From: Streptobacillus moniliformis DSM 12112
GTDB taxonomy: Bacteria > Fusobacteriota > Fusobacteriia > Fusobacteriales > Leptotrichiaceae
Direction: 5' to 3'
DNA length: 64,000 bases
Assembly (NCBI RefSeq): GCF_000024565.1
Contig: NC_013515.1
Location: 496,001-560,000 of the forward strand
In this document: positions 31,954-40,497 of the stretch, in pieces
How the letters are laid out: each line of letters begins with the position of its first letter
Numbering within the stretch: the stretch's first letter is position 1
The notes under the pieces: model-generated
Databases searched by the model: none
What the model was told of the DNA's origin: nothing
The model's input: only the letters and a program-made list of their open reading frames with translations
Translations under genes and position numbers: made by a program

Positions 31954-32169
31954 ATGAAAATTTTATCAGAAGAAGAAATGCTAAAAATTGATGGAGGTAA
32001 ATCATATAGTAAAATAGCAAAAGGAGTAGGAAAAGTTATCGGTGGAACTATTTCATATGTAACAGCTATAGATGATGATGGTTCTGGAATTATTTCAGAT
32101 GTTAGAGAGGGTGCTATAGAAATGATAAGACAAGGAATAGATGATTTTAAAGAAGGATGGAATGAATAA
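31954..32169 (+). CDS. Double-glycine leader peptide 2 (bacteriocin-like precursor)
   Basis: A 71-residue precursor whose N-terminus MKILSEEEMLKIDGG is a textbook leader of the LSxxELxxIxGG type. Cleavage after residue 15 would release a 56-residue peptide containing GVGKVIGGTISYVTA, a Gly/Ala/Val-rich stretch with GxxxG spacing like class II bacteriocins, followed by an acidic C-terminal half (DDDG, KEGWNE). It has AAAGGA upstream and a consensus promoter. Its stop codon overlaps the start of the CPBP protease gene, a layout in which the second gene is often immunity. Confidence 0.78.
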   Translation: MKILSEEEMLKIDGGKSYSKIAKGVGKVIGGTISYVTAIDDDGSGIISDVREGAIEMIRQGIDDFKEGWNE

Positions 32170-32980
32170 ATTTATAATATTATTATCAATCTATTTTATT
32201 TACGGAATTTTCAAATATATTAATTATAGTTTAATTGAGTGCAGTAAATTATTTTATTATATTTATATATTTAGAGGATATTTATTATTATCTTCTGTAG
32301 TTCCATTATATTATTATTTTAAAAACATAAAAATAAAAAAAGAAGCAAAAATTTTTGAAATATATAATTATTTTAGTTTACTATCATTAATGATTGTAAT
32401 AGGGTATATATTTTCAAATTTAAATATATTATTAGGGTTAGATTATAAATCACATTATGCTTTTGTAGGTCCAGTGATTATTTGGTTTTTATTTAGTAGT
32501 TTTTTTTCGTCTATTTTAGAAGAATTAATTTTTAGATTTTTTTTAATAGAAACATTAAAAAAAAGAAAATATAAAAGTATTATTGTTATAAGTTCAATAT
32601 TTTTTTCAATATCACATTTAAGATTAGATTCTTGGATTATATCATTTTTTATAGGTATAATTTTAGCAAAAATATATATGGACTTTGGTTTAAGATATTC
32701 AATATTAGCTCATATTATATATAATTTCATATATAATATTCCTAAGTTATTTTTTAGAACTAAATTTTATTATATAATATCTTTTATAGTTATTATCATA
32801 TTAATATTTTCTTTAATTATAAGTATTTTAACATATAAAAAATATTTAAAGAAACATTCATATAATTTCTTATTAACTTATAATGATATAAAAATTTTTT
32901 TATTTGAAAATAAACTATCAATTATATTAATTATATTTATCTCTTTAATTAACATTTATTTAGGAATAGACTTAAAATAG
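32162..32980 (+). CDS. CPBP family intramembrane metalloprotease
   Basis: A 272-residue integral membrane protein (about eight segments). The CPBP motifs are visible: EELIFRFFLIE holds the EExxxR motif, FSISHLRLD gives the second-site His, and HIIYNFIYN gives the final HxxxN. CPBP proteins in Gram-positive bacteriocin loci often give immunity, and others process prenylated or peptide substrates. The ATG at 32162 overlaps the peptide stop (ATGAATAA) and has AAGGA upstream; an in-frame ATG at 32141 would add seven residues. Close coupling to peptide 2 suggests an immunity or maturation role. Confidence 0.85.
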   Translation: MNKFIILLSIYFIYGIFKYINYSLIECSKLFYYIYIFRGYLLLSSVVPLYYYFKNIKIKKEAKIFEIYNYFSLLSLMIVIGYIFSNLNILLGLDYKSHYAFVGPVIIWFLFSSFFSSILEELIFRFFLIETLKKRKYKSIIVISSIFFSISHLRLDSWIISFFIGIILAKIYMDFGLRYSILAHIIYNFIYNIPKLFFRTKFYYIISFIVIIILIFSLIISILTYKKYLKKHSYNFLLTYNDIKIFLFENKLSIILIIFISLINIYLGIDLK

Positions 32981-33062
32981 AATATATAATAATATAAACT
33001 ATAATAATTTGTAATAAAAAAATTACTTTTTCATTTAAAAATTATTTTAAAGGACTTTGGGT

Positions 33063-33113
33063 CTGTTCCAAAATAGAAAACCTAGATAATAGAAAGGGAC
33101 TATTTTGGAACAG
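33063..33113. repeat. Perfect 14-base inverted repeat
   Basis: CTGTTCCAAAATAG (33063-33076) and CTATTTTGGAACAG (33100-33113) flank a 23-base loop. A second hairpin CTTTTTGTG/CACAAAAAG lies at 33132-33160. Neither has a T run typical of a terminator in an obvious direction. The composition differs from the A/T-only surroundings, as in an insertion-sequence end or a small MITE, but no transposase is near. Possibly a terminator between converging genes. Confidence 0.55.
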
Positions 33114-33174
33114 TTACTTGATAGTATTCAACTTTTTGTGTCAAGTATATCCACAAAAAGATTAAAGATATATT

Positions 33175-33711
33175 TTAAAGTAATTGACTTAAACTCATTA
33201 AAAAATCAAAAAAATATTGAGCACTTAATTTAGTTGGAAAATTTATTTTTCTCTCTATTCCATTTTTATATTTAATTAAGACTTTTTTATTTTTCATTTC
33301 TACATTTGATATATTTTCTCTGTTTATTATTAAAAACCCTAAAATTAAAACTTTGTCATCATAATAAATTATTCCTTGATTAACAAAAACAGTTCCAAAT
33401 AAATATAAATAAAATCCTGTTTTAATAATATTTAAATCTTTAAAGAATACACCAAAAATAAAATCAATAACCGCTAAAAAATAAAATATATAAAGAAAAA
33501 ATTCTTGATAGCTAACTTTTTTTGATTTCATTTTATTTCCTATTTTAAGAAATTCTAAATAAAGTAGTCGTATATTAATTAGAAATGTCATTATAGCTAT
33601 TAATTTATTGACTATATTCCCCAAGTTATTTGTATTATCTAAAGTAAATAGAAAATATAAAGGTATAAAACTTAAAAAATAATATACAACATTTAATTTT
33701 ATTTTGTACAT
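33175..33711 (-). CDS. Membrane protein, candidate immunity protein for peptide 3
   Basis: A 178-residue protein with about four hydrophobic segments in its first 110 residues and a soluble tail (VEMKNKKVLIKYKNGIERKINFPTK) that reads like a small PH-like beta domain. I do not recognise a named family. Its ribosome site (GGAGGAG) overlaps the stop codon of the double-glycine peptide on the same strand, so the two are surely one operon. A membrane protein coupled to a bacteriocin-like peptide is a common immunity layout; that role is inference. It converges with the CPBP gene. Confidence 0.65.
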   Translation of the reverse strand: MYKIKLNVVYYFLSFIPLYFLFTLDNTNNLGNIVNKLIAIMTFLINIRLLYLEFLKIGNKMKSKKVSYQEFFLYIFYFLAVIDFIFGVFFKDLNIIKTGFYLYLFGTVFVNQGIIYYDDKVLILGFLIINRENISNVEMKNKKVLIKYKNGIERKINFPTKLSAQYFFDFLMSLSQLL

Positions 33712-33719
33712 AACTCCTC

Positions 33720-33869
33720 CTATTTATTTATTTTATTATATAAATCATTAACTCCTTCTACAACTGCTCCTGCTGTTGCAAGAGTTCCTACAAATGCATT
33801 AGTTGCATCTTTAAAATCCCCTCCATTTATAGAAGTTTTTTCTTTTAAATTAAGTTCTTCAATAATCAT
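33720..33869 (-). CDS. Double-glycine leader peptide 3 (bacteriocin-like precursor)
   Basis: A 49-residue frame on the minus strand beginning MIIEELNLKEKTSINGG. The GG pair at residues 16-17 (Ile-Asn-Gly-Gly) fits a C39 leader. An in-frame GTG three codons upstream (33878) would give the start VKIMIIEEL, with AGAAAG before it, and is an equally good start. The mature 32 residues, starting DFKDATNAF, are Ala/Gly/Val rich (VGTLATAGAVVEG), like a class IIb bacteriocin subunit. Its TAG overlaps the ribosome site of the next gene, a probable immunity protein. A possible minus-strand promoter is TTGACT (33917-33922) with TATAAA (33896-33901). Confidence 0.7.
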   Translation of the reverse strand: MIIEELNLKEKTSINGGDFKDATNAFVGTLATAGAVVEGVNDLYNKINK

Positions 33870-34406
33870 GATTTTCACATACTTTCTAATTTAATTTTAT
33901 ATTAGTGTATTTATATAGTCAATATAATTTTTTTATTATTCAATATTTATTGGATAATATAAAATCGTATATAGACAATAAAATATAATAATTAAACATA
34001 AAAATTAAAATACAAGCTTTCTTAAATAATATATTAACTATTAATACATTTCATATTATGAAAAAAATAATTTTTCTATTTTCTATAATTACGATATATC
34101 TTATAAATTTATTTGCTTATTATTTTAACTTCTAATATCCTCTTGTATAATAAATAGTTTATTAAAGTACTTGGAGCATCAATTATTAGTATTAAAAGGT
34201 CTACTAATTTATGAACTTTACAATATATATAATTTAATTTGTACATCTTATATTTTGATGATATAATAAAATAAAATTAATTAGAAGGTGTTGTATTCTA
34301 TAAGAGAAGTTATTCCAATACAGAATAACCTCAAATATAAAATACAAAATATCAAGCCTATTTACGATTATTAAAACTGAATGGATTAAAGAGTTTTTGT
34401 AAACTA
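33870..34406. other. AT-rich boundary region between peptide 3 and the acquired island
   Basis: No convincing gene. A 25-codon frame at 34058 begins like a signal peptide but has no ribosome site. A hairpin GTTATTC/GAATAAC lies at 34309-34329. Base composition becomes less AT-rich after about 34380, which I take as the left edge of the island. Confidence 0.4.
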
Positions 34407-35213
34407 TTATTTTCTCTTTCTAAAGTTAATACCAGAGTTTTTAATGATAGGAGATTTTTTAAATAATTTCCTTAAAAATTCCTTTTCATCTTCAGATAAC
34501 CTTTTATACTTTAGTTGAAAGGAATTACAGAAAATCTCAATGAATTTGTCCATGTTATTTCCGGAAGAAATCATAATCTGACGAATTTTCTGTAATGATA
34601 AGGTATCATCATCTTCAGGAATACTGTCAATGTCTTGTTCATGATTTTTACGAATATCTTTTATAATACTATCCCATGTTTTATGGGTAATATGACAAAA
34701 GAAATCTTCTTCGCCTACTTGAGCAGCTAATAGAGTTCTTAAAGTATGGTCATTAGATACATTGGGATTTTGATTTAGGATTTCAGTCCTTACAGTTTCA
34801 AGAGAAGAATTTAAGTCATTAAATCGCTTAGTAGCAACACCATCAACAAAAATCTCCGTATCAGCCATAAGCTCCTTAAACTTATCATGTGTAGCAATTT
34901 CACAAAGTAAACGGTTATTGATAGAGCCACTTAGCAATAAATCAATCATATCATCACTCAAGTGTAGATTAGTTAAATCTGTATTTGGGTGATTTTTGTT
35001 TTCTGTAAGACAAAGTAAGTAATCAGTAGATACATTGTAAAATTGTGCAAGTGTAACTAAATTACCATGATTTATTTCTTTGTAATCATCATTTTCATAG
35101 TTACCTAAAGCAGACTTTGAAATACCTGTTAGTTTAGCCAATTCCTCTAAATTTAGATTATGAGAAACTCTTAGATCCTTTAAGCGTTCTTGTAAGGTTA
35201 TTTTACACTTCAT
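34407..35213 (-). CDS. XRE-family transcriptional regulator with long C-terminal domain
   Basis: A 268-residue protein. Residues 10-70 are a helix-turn-helix of the Cro/XRE type (LKDLRVSHNLNLEELAKLTGISKSALGNYEN), the remaining 200 residues are helical with no motif I can name. The type is familiar from conjugative elements and islands of Clostridia. It is divergent from the genes to its right, across a 370-base region that carries operator-like repeats. Codon use is less AT-rich than in the flanks. It likely represses the promoter at 35318 and its own. Confidence 0.8.
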   Translation of the reverse strand: MKCKITLQERLKDLRVSHNLNLEELAKLTGISKSALGNYENDDYKEINHGNLVTLAQFYNVSTDYLLCLTENKNHPNTDLTNLHLSDDMIDLLLSGSINNRLLCEIATHDKFKELMADTEIFVDGVATKRFNDLNSSLETVRTEILNQNPNVSNDHTLRTLLAAQVGEEDFFCHITHKTWDSIIKDIRKNHEQDIDSIPEDDDTLSLQKIRQIMISSGNNMDKFIEIFCNSFQLKYKRLSEDEKEFLRKLFKKSPIIKNSGINFRKRK

Positions 35214-35584
35214 AATAGATAACCTCCTTGATACAAAATATTCTTAACTTATATTATATCATACTATTTCCACAATCGTAGAAATCTGAAAAACATTACA
35301 CGATTAGCAATATATACTTGCGAAAAATTATTGTTAAGTGTATAATATAAATAAAGTTAGAATATATTAACTGAATGAAATTAGAGTTAGGATAAAAGCA
35401 CATTACATAGAAAAAGTTTATTGAAAATATCATTATTACAAGTTTAACTGTAATCAGTAATCACTGATTAATTGAAATAGATAAAGGAGGTGCAATTTTA
35501 TGAATTACAGAAATCCTCAGAGGTATAAGAACGGCGATTGACTTAATCTTGAGTAGCAGTATTTAGAAAAAATAATTATGGAAA
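35214..35584 (+). promoter_or_regulatory. Divergent control region of the island, promoter 1
   Basis: Contains CCACAATCGTAG (35270-35281), then TAGCAATATATACTTGC around the -35 box TTGCGA (35318-35323), a 17-base spacer and TATAAT (35341-35346). The same elements recur at 37520-37829. On the minus strand TATAAT-like sequence lies just upstream of the regulator. At 35500 a 13-codon frame (MNYRNPQRYKNGD) has a very strong AAAGGAGGTG site; it may be a leader peptide or the stump of a truncated gene. Confidence 0.6.
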
Positions 35585-36352
35585 GTGAGGATAAGAATGT
35601 TAAATAAGAAAATGATTACTAAGACCTTTGTTGCAACAATATTGTCATTGACAATGATCGCACCTGCAAGTGTATTCGCTTATGAGAATACAGATTCACA
35701 GTATTCGGAAGATGTAGTAGTAAGTGAAGATGTTAATATTGAACAATCCGAAAATGTTAATTTTCATCAAGTTGAAATAAGAGATACTAACGATCTAGCT
35801 ATATTGTCAGATGAATTAGATAGGTTCGTTCAAGAAAATCCTAACAGTTCAGAAGAAGAGCAAGACCAACATCTTATAGAATTTATAAAGAATGGTGGGC
35901 TAGAGAGACCTACTACAAGGAGTATAGGGGATTATTTACCCGGATATGGAAAGTTAAATACTGCTGAAAGAAAATTAGCTATTGCACATCCTGTTCAGGC
36001 TGTAAAAGTTTACAATGCAAGTAAAACTGCTACAGCGAAAACAATAGAGGTGTACGGACATAATGGTTGGCAAGACAACTCAGATGCGTTTAGACATTGC
36101 TTATGGAATGCTCTAATGAAGCAATCTATAGGAACTTCAGCGGCAGAGAAGTGGGCAACAGCTCATGAGTACACATCCAGTGGAATAGATAAACAAATGG
36201 ATCTTCATAATAATGCAGTGGGTAGAGGTATAAATGTATCCGGAAAGTCAACTTCAAGTATTGTGGATGCGGTAAAGTCAAAAGTTAGAAATGGTAGTTG
36301 TAAGCGTATTATAAATGATAGGTTAGTTGCCACAGACGGTTCAGGTATGTAG
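35585..36352 (+). CDS. Secreted protein with DUF6973-like domain
   Basis: A 255-residue protein with an N-terminal signal peptide, probably MLNKKMITKTFVATILSLTM and on to ASVFA (an ATG at 35597 is within the track start MRIRMLNKK). The middle is acidic and disordered. Residues ~145-225 hold NGWQDNSDAFRHCLWNALM and MDLHNNAVGRG, the FRH...LWN and DLHNN..GR pattern I recall from DUF6973 proteins, where His, Asp and Asn look like a metal or catalytic site. The function is unknown; a secreted effector or enzyme is plausible. It is followed by a perfect terminator. Confidence 0.72.
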   Translation: MRIRMLNKKMITKTFVATILSLTMIAPASVFAYENTDSQYSEDVVVSEDVNIEQSENVNFHQVEIRDTNDLAILSDELDRFVQENPNSSEEEQDQHLIEFIKNGGLERPTTRSIGDYLPGYGKLNTAERKLAIAHPVQAVKVYNASKTATAKTIEVYGHNGWQDNSDAFRHCLWNALMKQSIGTSAAEKWATAHEYTSSGIDKQMDLHNNAVGRGINVSGKSTSSIVDAVKSKVRNGSCKRIINDRLVATDGSGM

Positions 36353-36364
36353 ATTTGTATTTTA

Positions 36365-36399
36365 TTTGGAGCGATTTTGACAATCGCTCCAAATTTTTT
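36365..36399 (+). terminator. Terminator after the DUF6973-like gene
   Basis: TTTGGAGCGATT (36365-36376) pairs perfectly with AATCGCTCCAAA (36382-36393), followed by six Ts. Confidence 0.85.
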
Positions 36400-36413
36400 A
36401 AAGGAGTTAGAAT

Positions 36414-37433
36414 GTGATGAAATGTAGATGGAAAAGCATTGTTTTTGTAGTAATAGTAGCATTCTATATGCTTATAACTATTACACATTGCTTTTTTTCA
36501 AGAACTAATTTTAATAAGATTTTATCTGCTAAGGTGATATTTGCACACTTTTATTCGTTTACAGTATTATTTGGATGTGTAATAGGTCTTGTTTTGGTAG
36601 TTGCATTAGCATTGACAGTTTACAAGCATGGCTATAAAAATTTATATTTTTGCCTGTTGAGCTTAGCTTTGATTACATCTGTGATACTAATTGTATTTGG
36701 AGTAAATCCAACTAAAAATATAGATACGCATGAGGGTAATACTATAAAAATAGTTGAATGGAATGTTGAAAATGAACTTGAAAGCAAAAGTATTTATAAA
36801 ATATTTGGTGAATTTGATGCTGATATTGTGGTATTTCCAGAGTTAGAAGGATATTATAAAGGAGATCCGGCTAACAATAGATTAAAAGAATTATTTAAAT
36901 CAATTAATATTGATTATGATAAATATGAAGTATTTACTTCTATCCCCACAAGTGGAAATATTGCTCCGGTTACTATTGTTATCAAAAAAAGTTTTTCAAA
37001 ATATATTGATACTAATCAAAGTTTAATGACTCAATTTGGAACTATATATTTAAAATCAATAGATAAAGATATGCCAGATATTATAGGATTACACACAGCT
37101 CCGCCGTTATTGGGTTTAATGAGTAATTGGAATAGAGATTTAAATGTAATTTCCTCAAATATTGTAGAGAGTAATCCTAAGGCAATAATTCTAGGTGATT
37201 TCAATGCAACACTAAGGCATGGAGCATTGAATAGTATAACGACACATGAAGATGTACTTGATTATTTGTCAAGATTTAGACGGGGAACATGGCATTCTAA
37301 TTTTCCTATATGGATGTCAACCTCAATTGATCATATTCTAATACCAAAAGACACTTATCGTGTAAAAAAGGTAGATGTATTAAAGTTAAGGGAGTCGGAT
37401 CATAGAGCAATTTTTGTTGAAATATCAAAATAA
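36414..37433 (+). CDS. Membrane-anchored endonuclease/exonuclease/phosphatase family protein
   Basis: A 339-residue protein. Three hydrophobic segments fill residues ~8-115, then a periplasmic or extracellular EEP domain follows. Its motifs read IKIVEWNVENE (the N-terminal Asn), FPELEGY (metal Glu), GLHTAPPL, ILGDFNATLRHG (GDFN) and SDHRAIFVEI (the final SDH). EEP enzymes cut phosphodiester bonds in nucleic acids or lipids; the membrane type seen here is common as a hypothetical in many bacteria. It starts at GTG 36414 or ATG 36417 with AAGGAG upstream. Confidence 0.85.
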   Translation: MMKCRWKSIVFVVIVAFYMLITITHCFFSRTNFNKILSAKVIFAHFYSFTVLFGCVIGLVLVVALALTVYKHGYKNLYFCLLSLALITSVILIVFGVNPTKNIDTHEGNTIKIVEWNVENELESKSIYKIFGEFDADIVVFPELEGYYKGDPANNRLKELFKSINIDYDKYEVFTSIPTSGNIAPVTIVIKKSFSKYIDTNQSLMTQFGTIYLKSIDKDMPDIIGLHTAPPLLGLMSNWNRDLNVISSNIVESNPKAIILGDFNATLRHGALNSITTHEDVLDYLSRFRRGTWHSNFPIWMSTSIDHILIPKDTYRVKKVDVLKLRESDHRAIFVEISK

Positions 37434-37861
37434 ATATTTAAAGGCAACTCTAAAAAGGCTATTTATCCAAAAGGATATTTAGTCTTTTTATTATGTGAAA
37501 AGAATAATTTTATAATTATTCCACAATCGTGGAAAAACGAAAAAATAAGCCATATTTCCAACTTTGAGGACATACGGGAAGAATAGCAAAAATACAATAT
37601 CATACAGACATAAAGAAAATTGTTCTTTGACAATTGAATGAGCGGTCTGTAAGGATATGTATCTACGGGGAAGTAGGCGAAGATTTTCTAAATATTGGAA
37701 AAGAGCCTGCCAAGTAGAACAAAACATCGCTGTGAGATTCAGGGGTAGGAACTATATCAGGTGTAACCGACAATAAATATAAATATTTAGCGATATATAC
37801 TTGCTAAAATTTTTGAAATAGTGTATACTGTAAATAAACAAAGTTAGAGAGGACTAATAGT
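37434..37861 (+). promoter_or_regulatory. Control region of the ABC exporter genes, promoter 2
   Basis: A terminator-like hairpin lies at 37452-37489. The palindrome CCACAATCGTGG (37521-37532) and, further on, TAGCGATATATACTTGCTA with the -35 box TTGCTA (37801-37806), a 17-base spacer and TATACT (37824-37829) closely copy the elements at 35270-35346. The 250 bases between have unusual, less AT-rich sequence with several potential stems and no open frame worth calling; a structured RNA or remnant is possible. Confidence 0.55.
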
Positions 37862-38095
37862 GTGAAAAACAGAATTAAAGAAGTTAGAAAGGTTAAGAAT
37901 ATTACACAGCAAAAGCTTGTGGAAAATATTAGTATCACAAGACAGTATATAAGTTTAATAGAATTGGGTAATGAAACACCATCGCTAAAAGTTGCAAATG
38001 AAATAGCGATGTCATTGGATACTTGTATCTATTCTATTTTTGATTTGGACGGTACAGGAGATTTCAAGTGTCCATGTTGTGGATGTGGCAATTAG
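37862..38095 (+). CDS. Small XRE-family regulator with Cys-rich tail
   Basis: A 77-residue protein. Residues 3-60 are a helix-turn-helix of the Cro/C1 type (RKVKNITQQKLVENISITRQYISLIE). The C-terminus ends CPCCGCGN, four cysteines that could bind a metal. It begins at GTG 37862, with GAGAGGA upstream, and is followed ten bases later by an ABC ATPase. Small XRE genes in front of BcrA-type exporters are common in Firmicutes and often control them. The upstream operators are likely its targets or those of the 34407 regulator. Confidence 0.82.
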   Translation: MKNRIKEVRKVKNITQQKLVENISITRQYISLIELGNETPSLKVANEIAMSLDTCIYSIFDLDGTGDFKCPCCGCGN

Positions 38096-38104
38096 TAATG
38101 GAGG

Positions 38105-39034
38105 ATGAAAATTAAAATGTCAGCAGTTATATGTGTAAATGATTTAACTAAGGAATATAATGGCACAAGGGTAGTTGATTGCGTGAGTTTTTCTGTTAGT
38201 AAAGGTGAAATATATGGATTGCTAGGACGAAACGGAGCAGGAAAGACTACAATAATGAAAATGCTTTTGGGATTAGTGAATCCAACGGAAGGAAGTATTG
38301 CAATCTTAGGGAAAGATATGCGTAGAAATGAAGAAAGAGATGTGCTAAAGAAAGTTGGATGTATAATAGAAAATCCGGGATTTTATCCTAATTTGACGGG
38401 GACAGAAAATTTAGAGATTTTTTCTAAATTGAGAGGATTAGAACAGATTTGTGTACAAAAAGCCTTAGAATTGGTGAATTTACCGTATAGAGATAAGAAA
38501 TTATTTTCAAAATATTCATTAGGGATGAAACAAAGATTAGCTATTGCAAATGCAATTATGCACAATCCGGATATTTTAATTTTGGATGAACCTATAAATG
38601 GATTAGATCCAATTGGTATTTCTGAAGTAAGAGTGCTTTTGAAAAAACTGAAGGAATCTGGAGTAAGTATATTGATATCAAGCCATATCCTATCTGAATT
38701 AGAAAGCTTAGCTGATCGTATAGGAATTATTAACTCTGGGAAGATGATTGAAGAAATCAGTGTACAGGAGTGGAGAAACAAAGAAAATAGTAGTATTAGA
38801 GTTTTCGTGAAAGACATTGATAAGGCTAAAATGATACTGAATGATAGAGGTATAAATTCAGAATGTATTTCAGAATTTAATGAGGGGCTTTTAATAAATA
38901 GTAGTAATTTAAGTGTTGCAGAACTCAATAAGATTTTTGTAACAAATAATATAGAGATAGTTGGCATAGTAGAAGATAAAATTACTCTTGAAGATTATTT
39001 TAAAAAAGTTACTGGAGGACATGGAATTGGCTAG
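38105..39034 (+). CDS. ABC transporter ATP-binding protein (BcrA/lantibiotic-immunity type)
   Basis: A 309-residue ATPase with Walker A GRNGAGKTT, signature SLGMKQRLAIANAIMHNP, Walker B ILILDEPINGLDPIG and switch SSHILSELE. It resembles the BcrA group, whose exporters protect against peptide antibiotics such as bacitracin and lantibiotics. Two permease genes follow, the first overlapping by 14 bases. The C-terminal 90 residues vary, as usual. It has AATGGAGGATG upstream. Confidence 0.87.
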   Translation: MKIKMSAVICVNDLTKEYNGTRVVDCVSFSVSKGEIYGLLGRNGAGKTTIMKMLLGLVNPTEGSIAILGKDMRRNEERDVLKKVGCIIENPGFYPNLTGTENLEIFSKLRGLEQICVQKALELVNLPYRDKKLFSKYSLGMKQRLAIANAIMHNPDILILDEPINGLDPIGISEVRVLLKKLKESGVSILISSHILSELESLADRIGIINSGKMIEEISVQEWRNKENSSIRVFVKDIDKAKMILNDRGINSECISEFNEGLLINSSNLSVAELNKIFVTNNIEIVGIVEDKITLEDYFKKVTGGHGIG

Positions 39035-39761
39035 GTTATTGTTGTCTGAATTTAAAAAGAATAAAAGATCTAAAGCAATATACTTATCTGGGGCGTTGGT
39101 TGTTGTATATTTAGCACTTACTATATTTTATACAGTAAGTGCTGTGGGATTATTTGATAATTTTATGTATCTATATAAATTTTCACTAAGTTATATGAAT
39201 TATTTGATACTACCTATGATATTGTTATCGTTTGCGACCACAGCTTTTTCTAATGAATATAAGAGTGATACGATAAAATATTTGTGGACTGTTCCAATAT
39301 CAAGGATAAAGTTATTTTTTGCAAAGGCATTATATGTTTTATGTATTGCATTTATATTTATGGGTATTGTTTTTGCAGTAATAGTTTCAGCAGGTTATGT
39401 TAGTAGATTTCAATCAAGTATGAATCTACATTTAGTTTTTAGATTCTTTGTATTGTGTGCAATTAGTTCTTTTCTTGTAACATTAGCTGTGTTACCTGTA
39501 TCGATAGTTACAATTTTAACTAAAGGGAATAGTGTTACTACAAATTTAATAGGAAGTATATATATAATATCATCATTTTTCCTAATGAAGATACTGCAAG
39601 GAATTAGTCCACTAGCTAGTGTACCACACATTATGTGGTATAAAAATTTTGAAGGTGTTCAGAATAATGATAATGTGTACTTTATGATTGCCAATGTAGG
39701 ATTAGTATTTGCATTATATTTGGTGGGAACACTAAATATTCTTAAGAGACAAGATTTGTAA
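39021..39761 (+). CDS. ABC-2 type permease (lantibiotic-immunity type), first subunit
   Basis: A 246-residue membrane protein with six hydrophobic segments. The conserved motif TAFSNEYKSDTIKYLWTVPISR is typical of BcrB/LanE-type permeases. The start chosen is the ATG at 39021, with GGAGG seven bases upstream; an in-frame ATG at 38988 lies inside the ATPase gene and is less likely. It overlaps the ATPase end and is followed by a second permease. It would form a peptide or antibiotic exporter with its neighbours. Confidence 0.82.
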   Translation: MELARLLLSEFKKNKRSKAIYLSGALVVVYLALTIFYTVSAVGLFDNFMYLYKFSLSYMNYLILPMILLSFATTAFSNEYKSDTIKYLWTVPISRIKLFFAKALYVLCIAFIFMGIVFAVIVSAGYVSRFQSSMNLHLVFRFFVLCAISSFLVTLAVLPVSIVTILTKGNSVTTNLIGSIYIISSFFLMKILQGISPLASVPHIMWYKNFEGVQNNDNVYFMIANVGLVFALYLVGTLNILKRQDL

Positions 39762-39774
39762 ACAGGGTGAAGTT

Positions 39775-40497
39775 ATGGTGTCTTTAGAGCTAAAAAAACA
39801 TAAAAGAAAAAAACTACCAGTAGTAGTTGCAATTATAGTTATTGTTGGTGCTGTGATTCAGTATTTTATGGGAAACATGACTTACAATGGCGTTGCTTAC
39901 GGAAAAGTTTTAGGATGGTTTTTTGAAAATGGTTTGACTTTAAATAGTTATTATTTATTTATACCGGTAATTTCTATGATTGGGATGGAATTATTTGCAT
40001 TGGAAAAACGCAATAATACTCTCAAAAATTTACTGGTAATACCGATAAATAGAAAAGAGATAATACTTAATAAATTTTGTGTACTGTTTATATTTGCGAT
40101 AGTTTATATAATAGCCACATTTTTGTCTATGTGCTTATTGGAATTAATGTTTAATTTGAACAGTATAAGTAGCTCATTTGTTTTATCATATTTTGCAAAA
40201 TATTTGATTCATGGAATAATATGCTATATATTGTCGGCATTTATAATTGGGGTTATGTTGTATTTTAAACAAAATATACAGATAACGGTTGCATTTGCTT
40301 TTGTATTTGCTTTTGTTGGGGTTTTCATATCACAAATAAAATTTGCATATATTTACTGTGTAAATGCAATGTTTTATATTTCCGGCGAAGTAAACTCGGC
40401 TATATTTGAAAAAATAGTTGCGTGCTTAGTTATACTGTTTATGGTATTCCTTGATGTAAAGTTGTTTTCAAAAATTTCGCTTAGGGAGGAATTTTGA
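39775..40497 (+). CDS. ABC-2 type permease (lantibiotic-immunity type), second subunit
   Basis: A 240-residue membrane protein with about six segments. The block GMELFALEKRNNTLKNLLVIPINRKEI corresponds to the family's conserved E...T...L..P...R stretch. It is 13 bases after the first permease and overlaps the next small gene by four bases (ATTTTGACTG region). Together with the ATPase it makes a complete three-component exporter of the LanFEG or BcrAB kind. Confidence 0.8.
   Translation: MVSLELKKHKRKKLPVVVAIIVIVGAVIQYFMGNMTYNGVAYGKVLGWFFENGLTLNSYYLFIPVISMIGMELFALEKRNNTLKNLLVIPINRKEIILNKFCVLFIFAIVYIIATFLSMCLLELMFNLNSISSSFVLSYFAKYLIHGIICYILSAFIIGVMLYFKQNIQITVAFAFVFAFVGVFISQIKFAYIYCVNAMFYISGEVNSAIFEKIVACLVILFMVFLDVKLFSKISLREEF

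Noticed and set aside
34058-34135. 25-codon frame starting like a signal peptide
   Set aside because: No ribosome site and stops right after the hydrophobic part; at best a remnant.
37491-37727. 78-codon minus-strand frame in the island control region
   Set aside because: Overlaps operators and shared promoter sequence; no family features.
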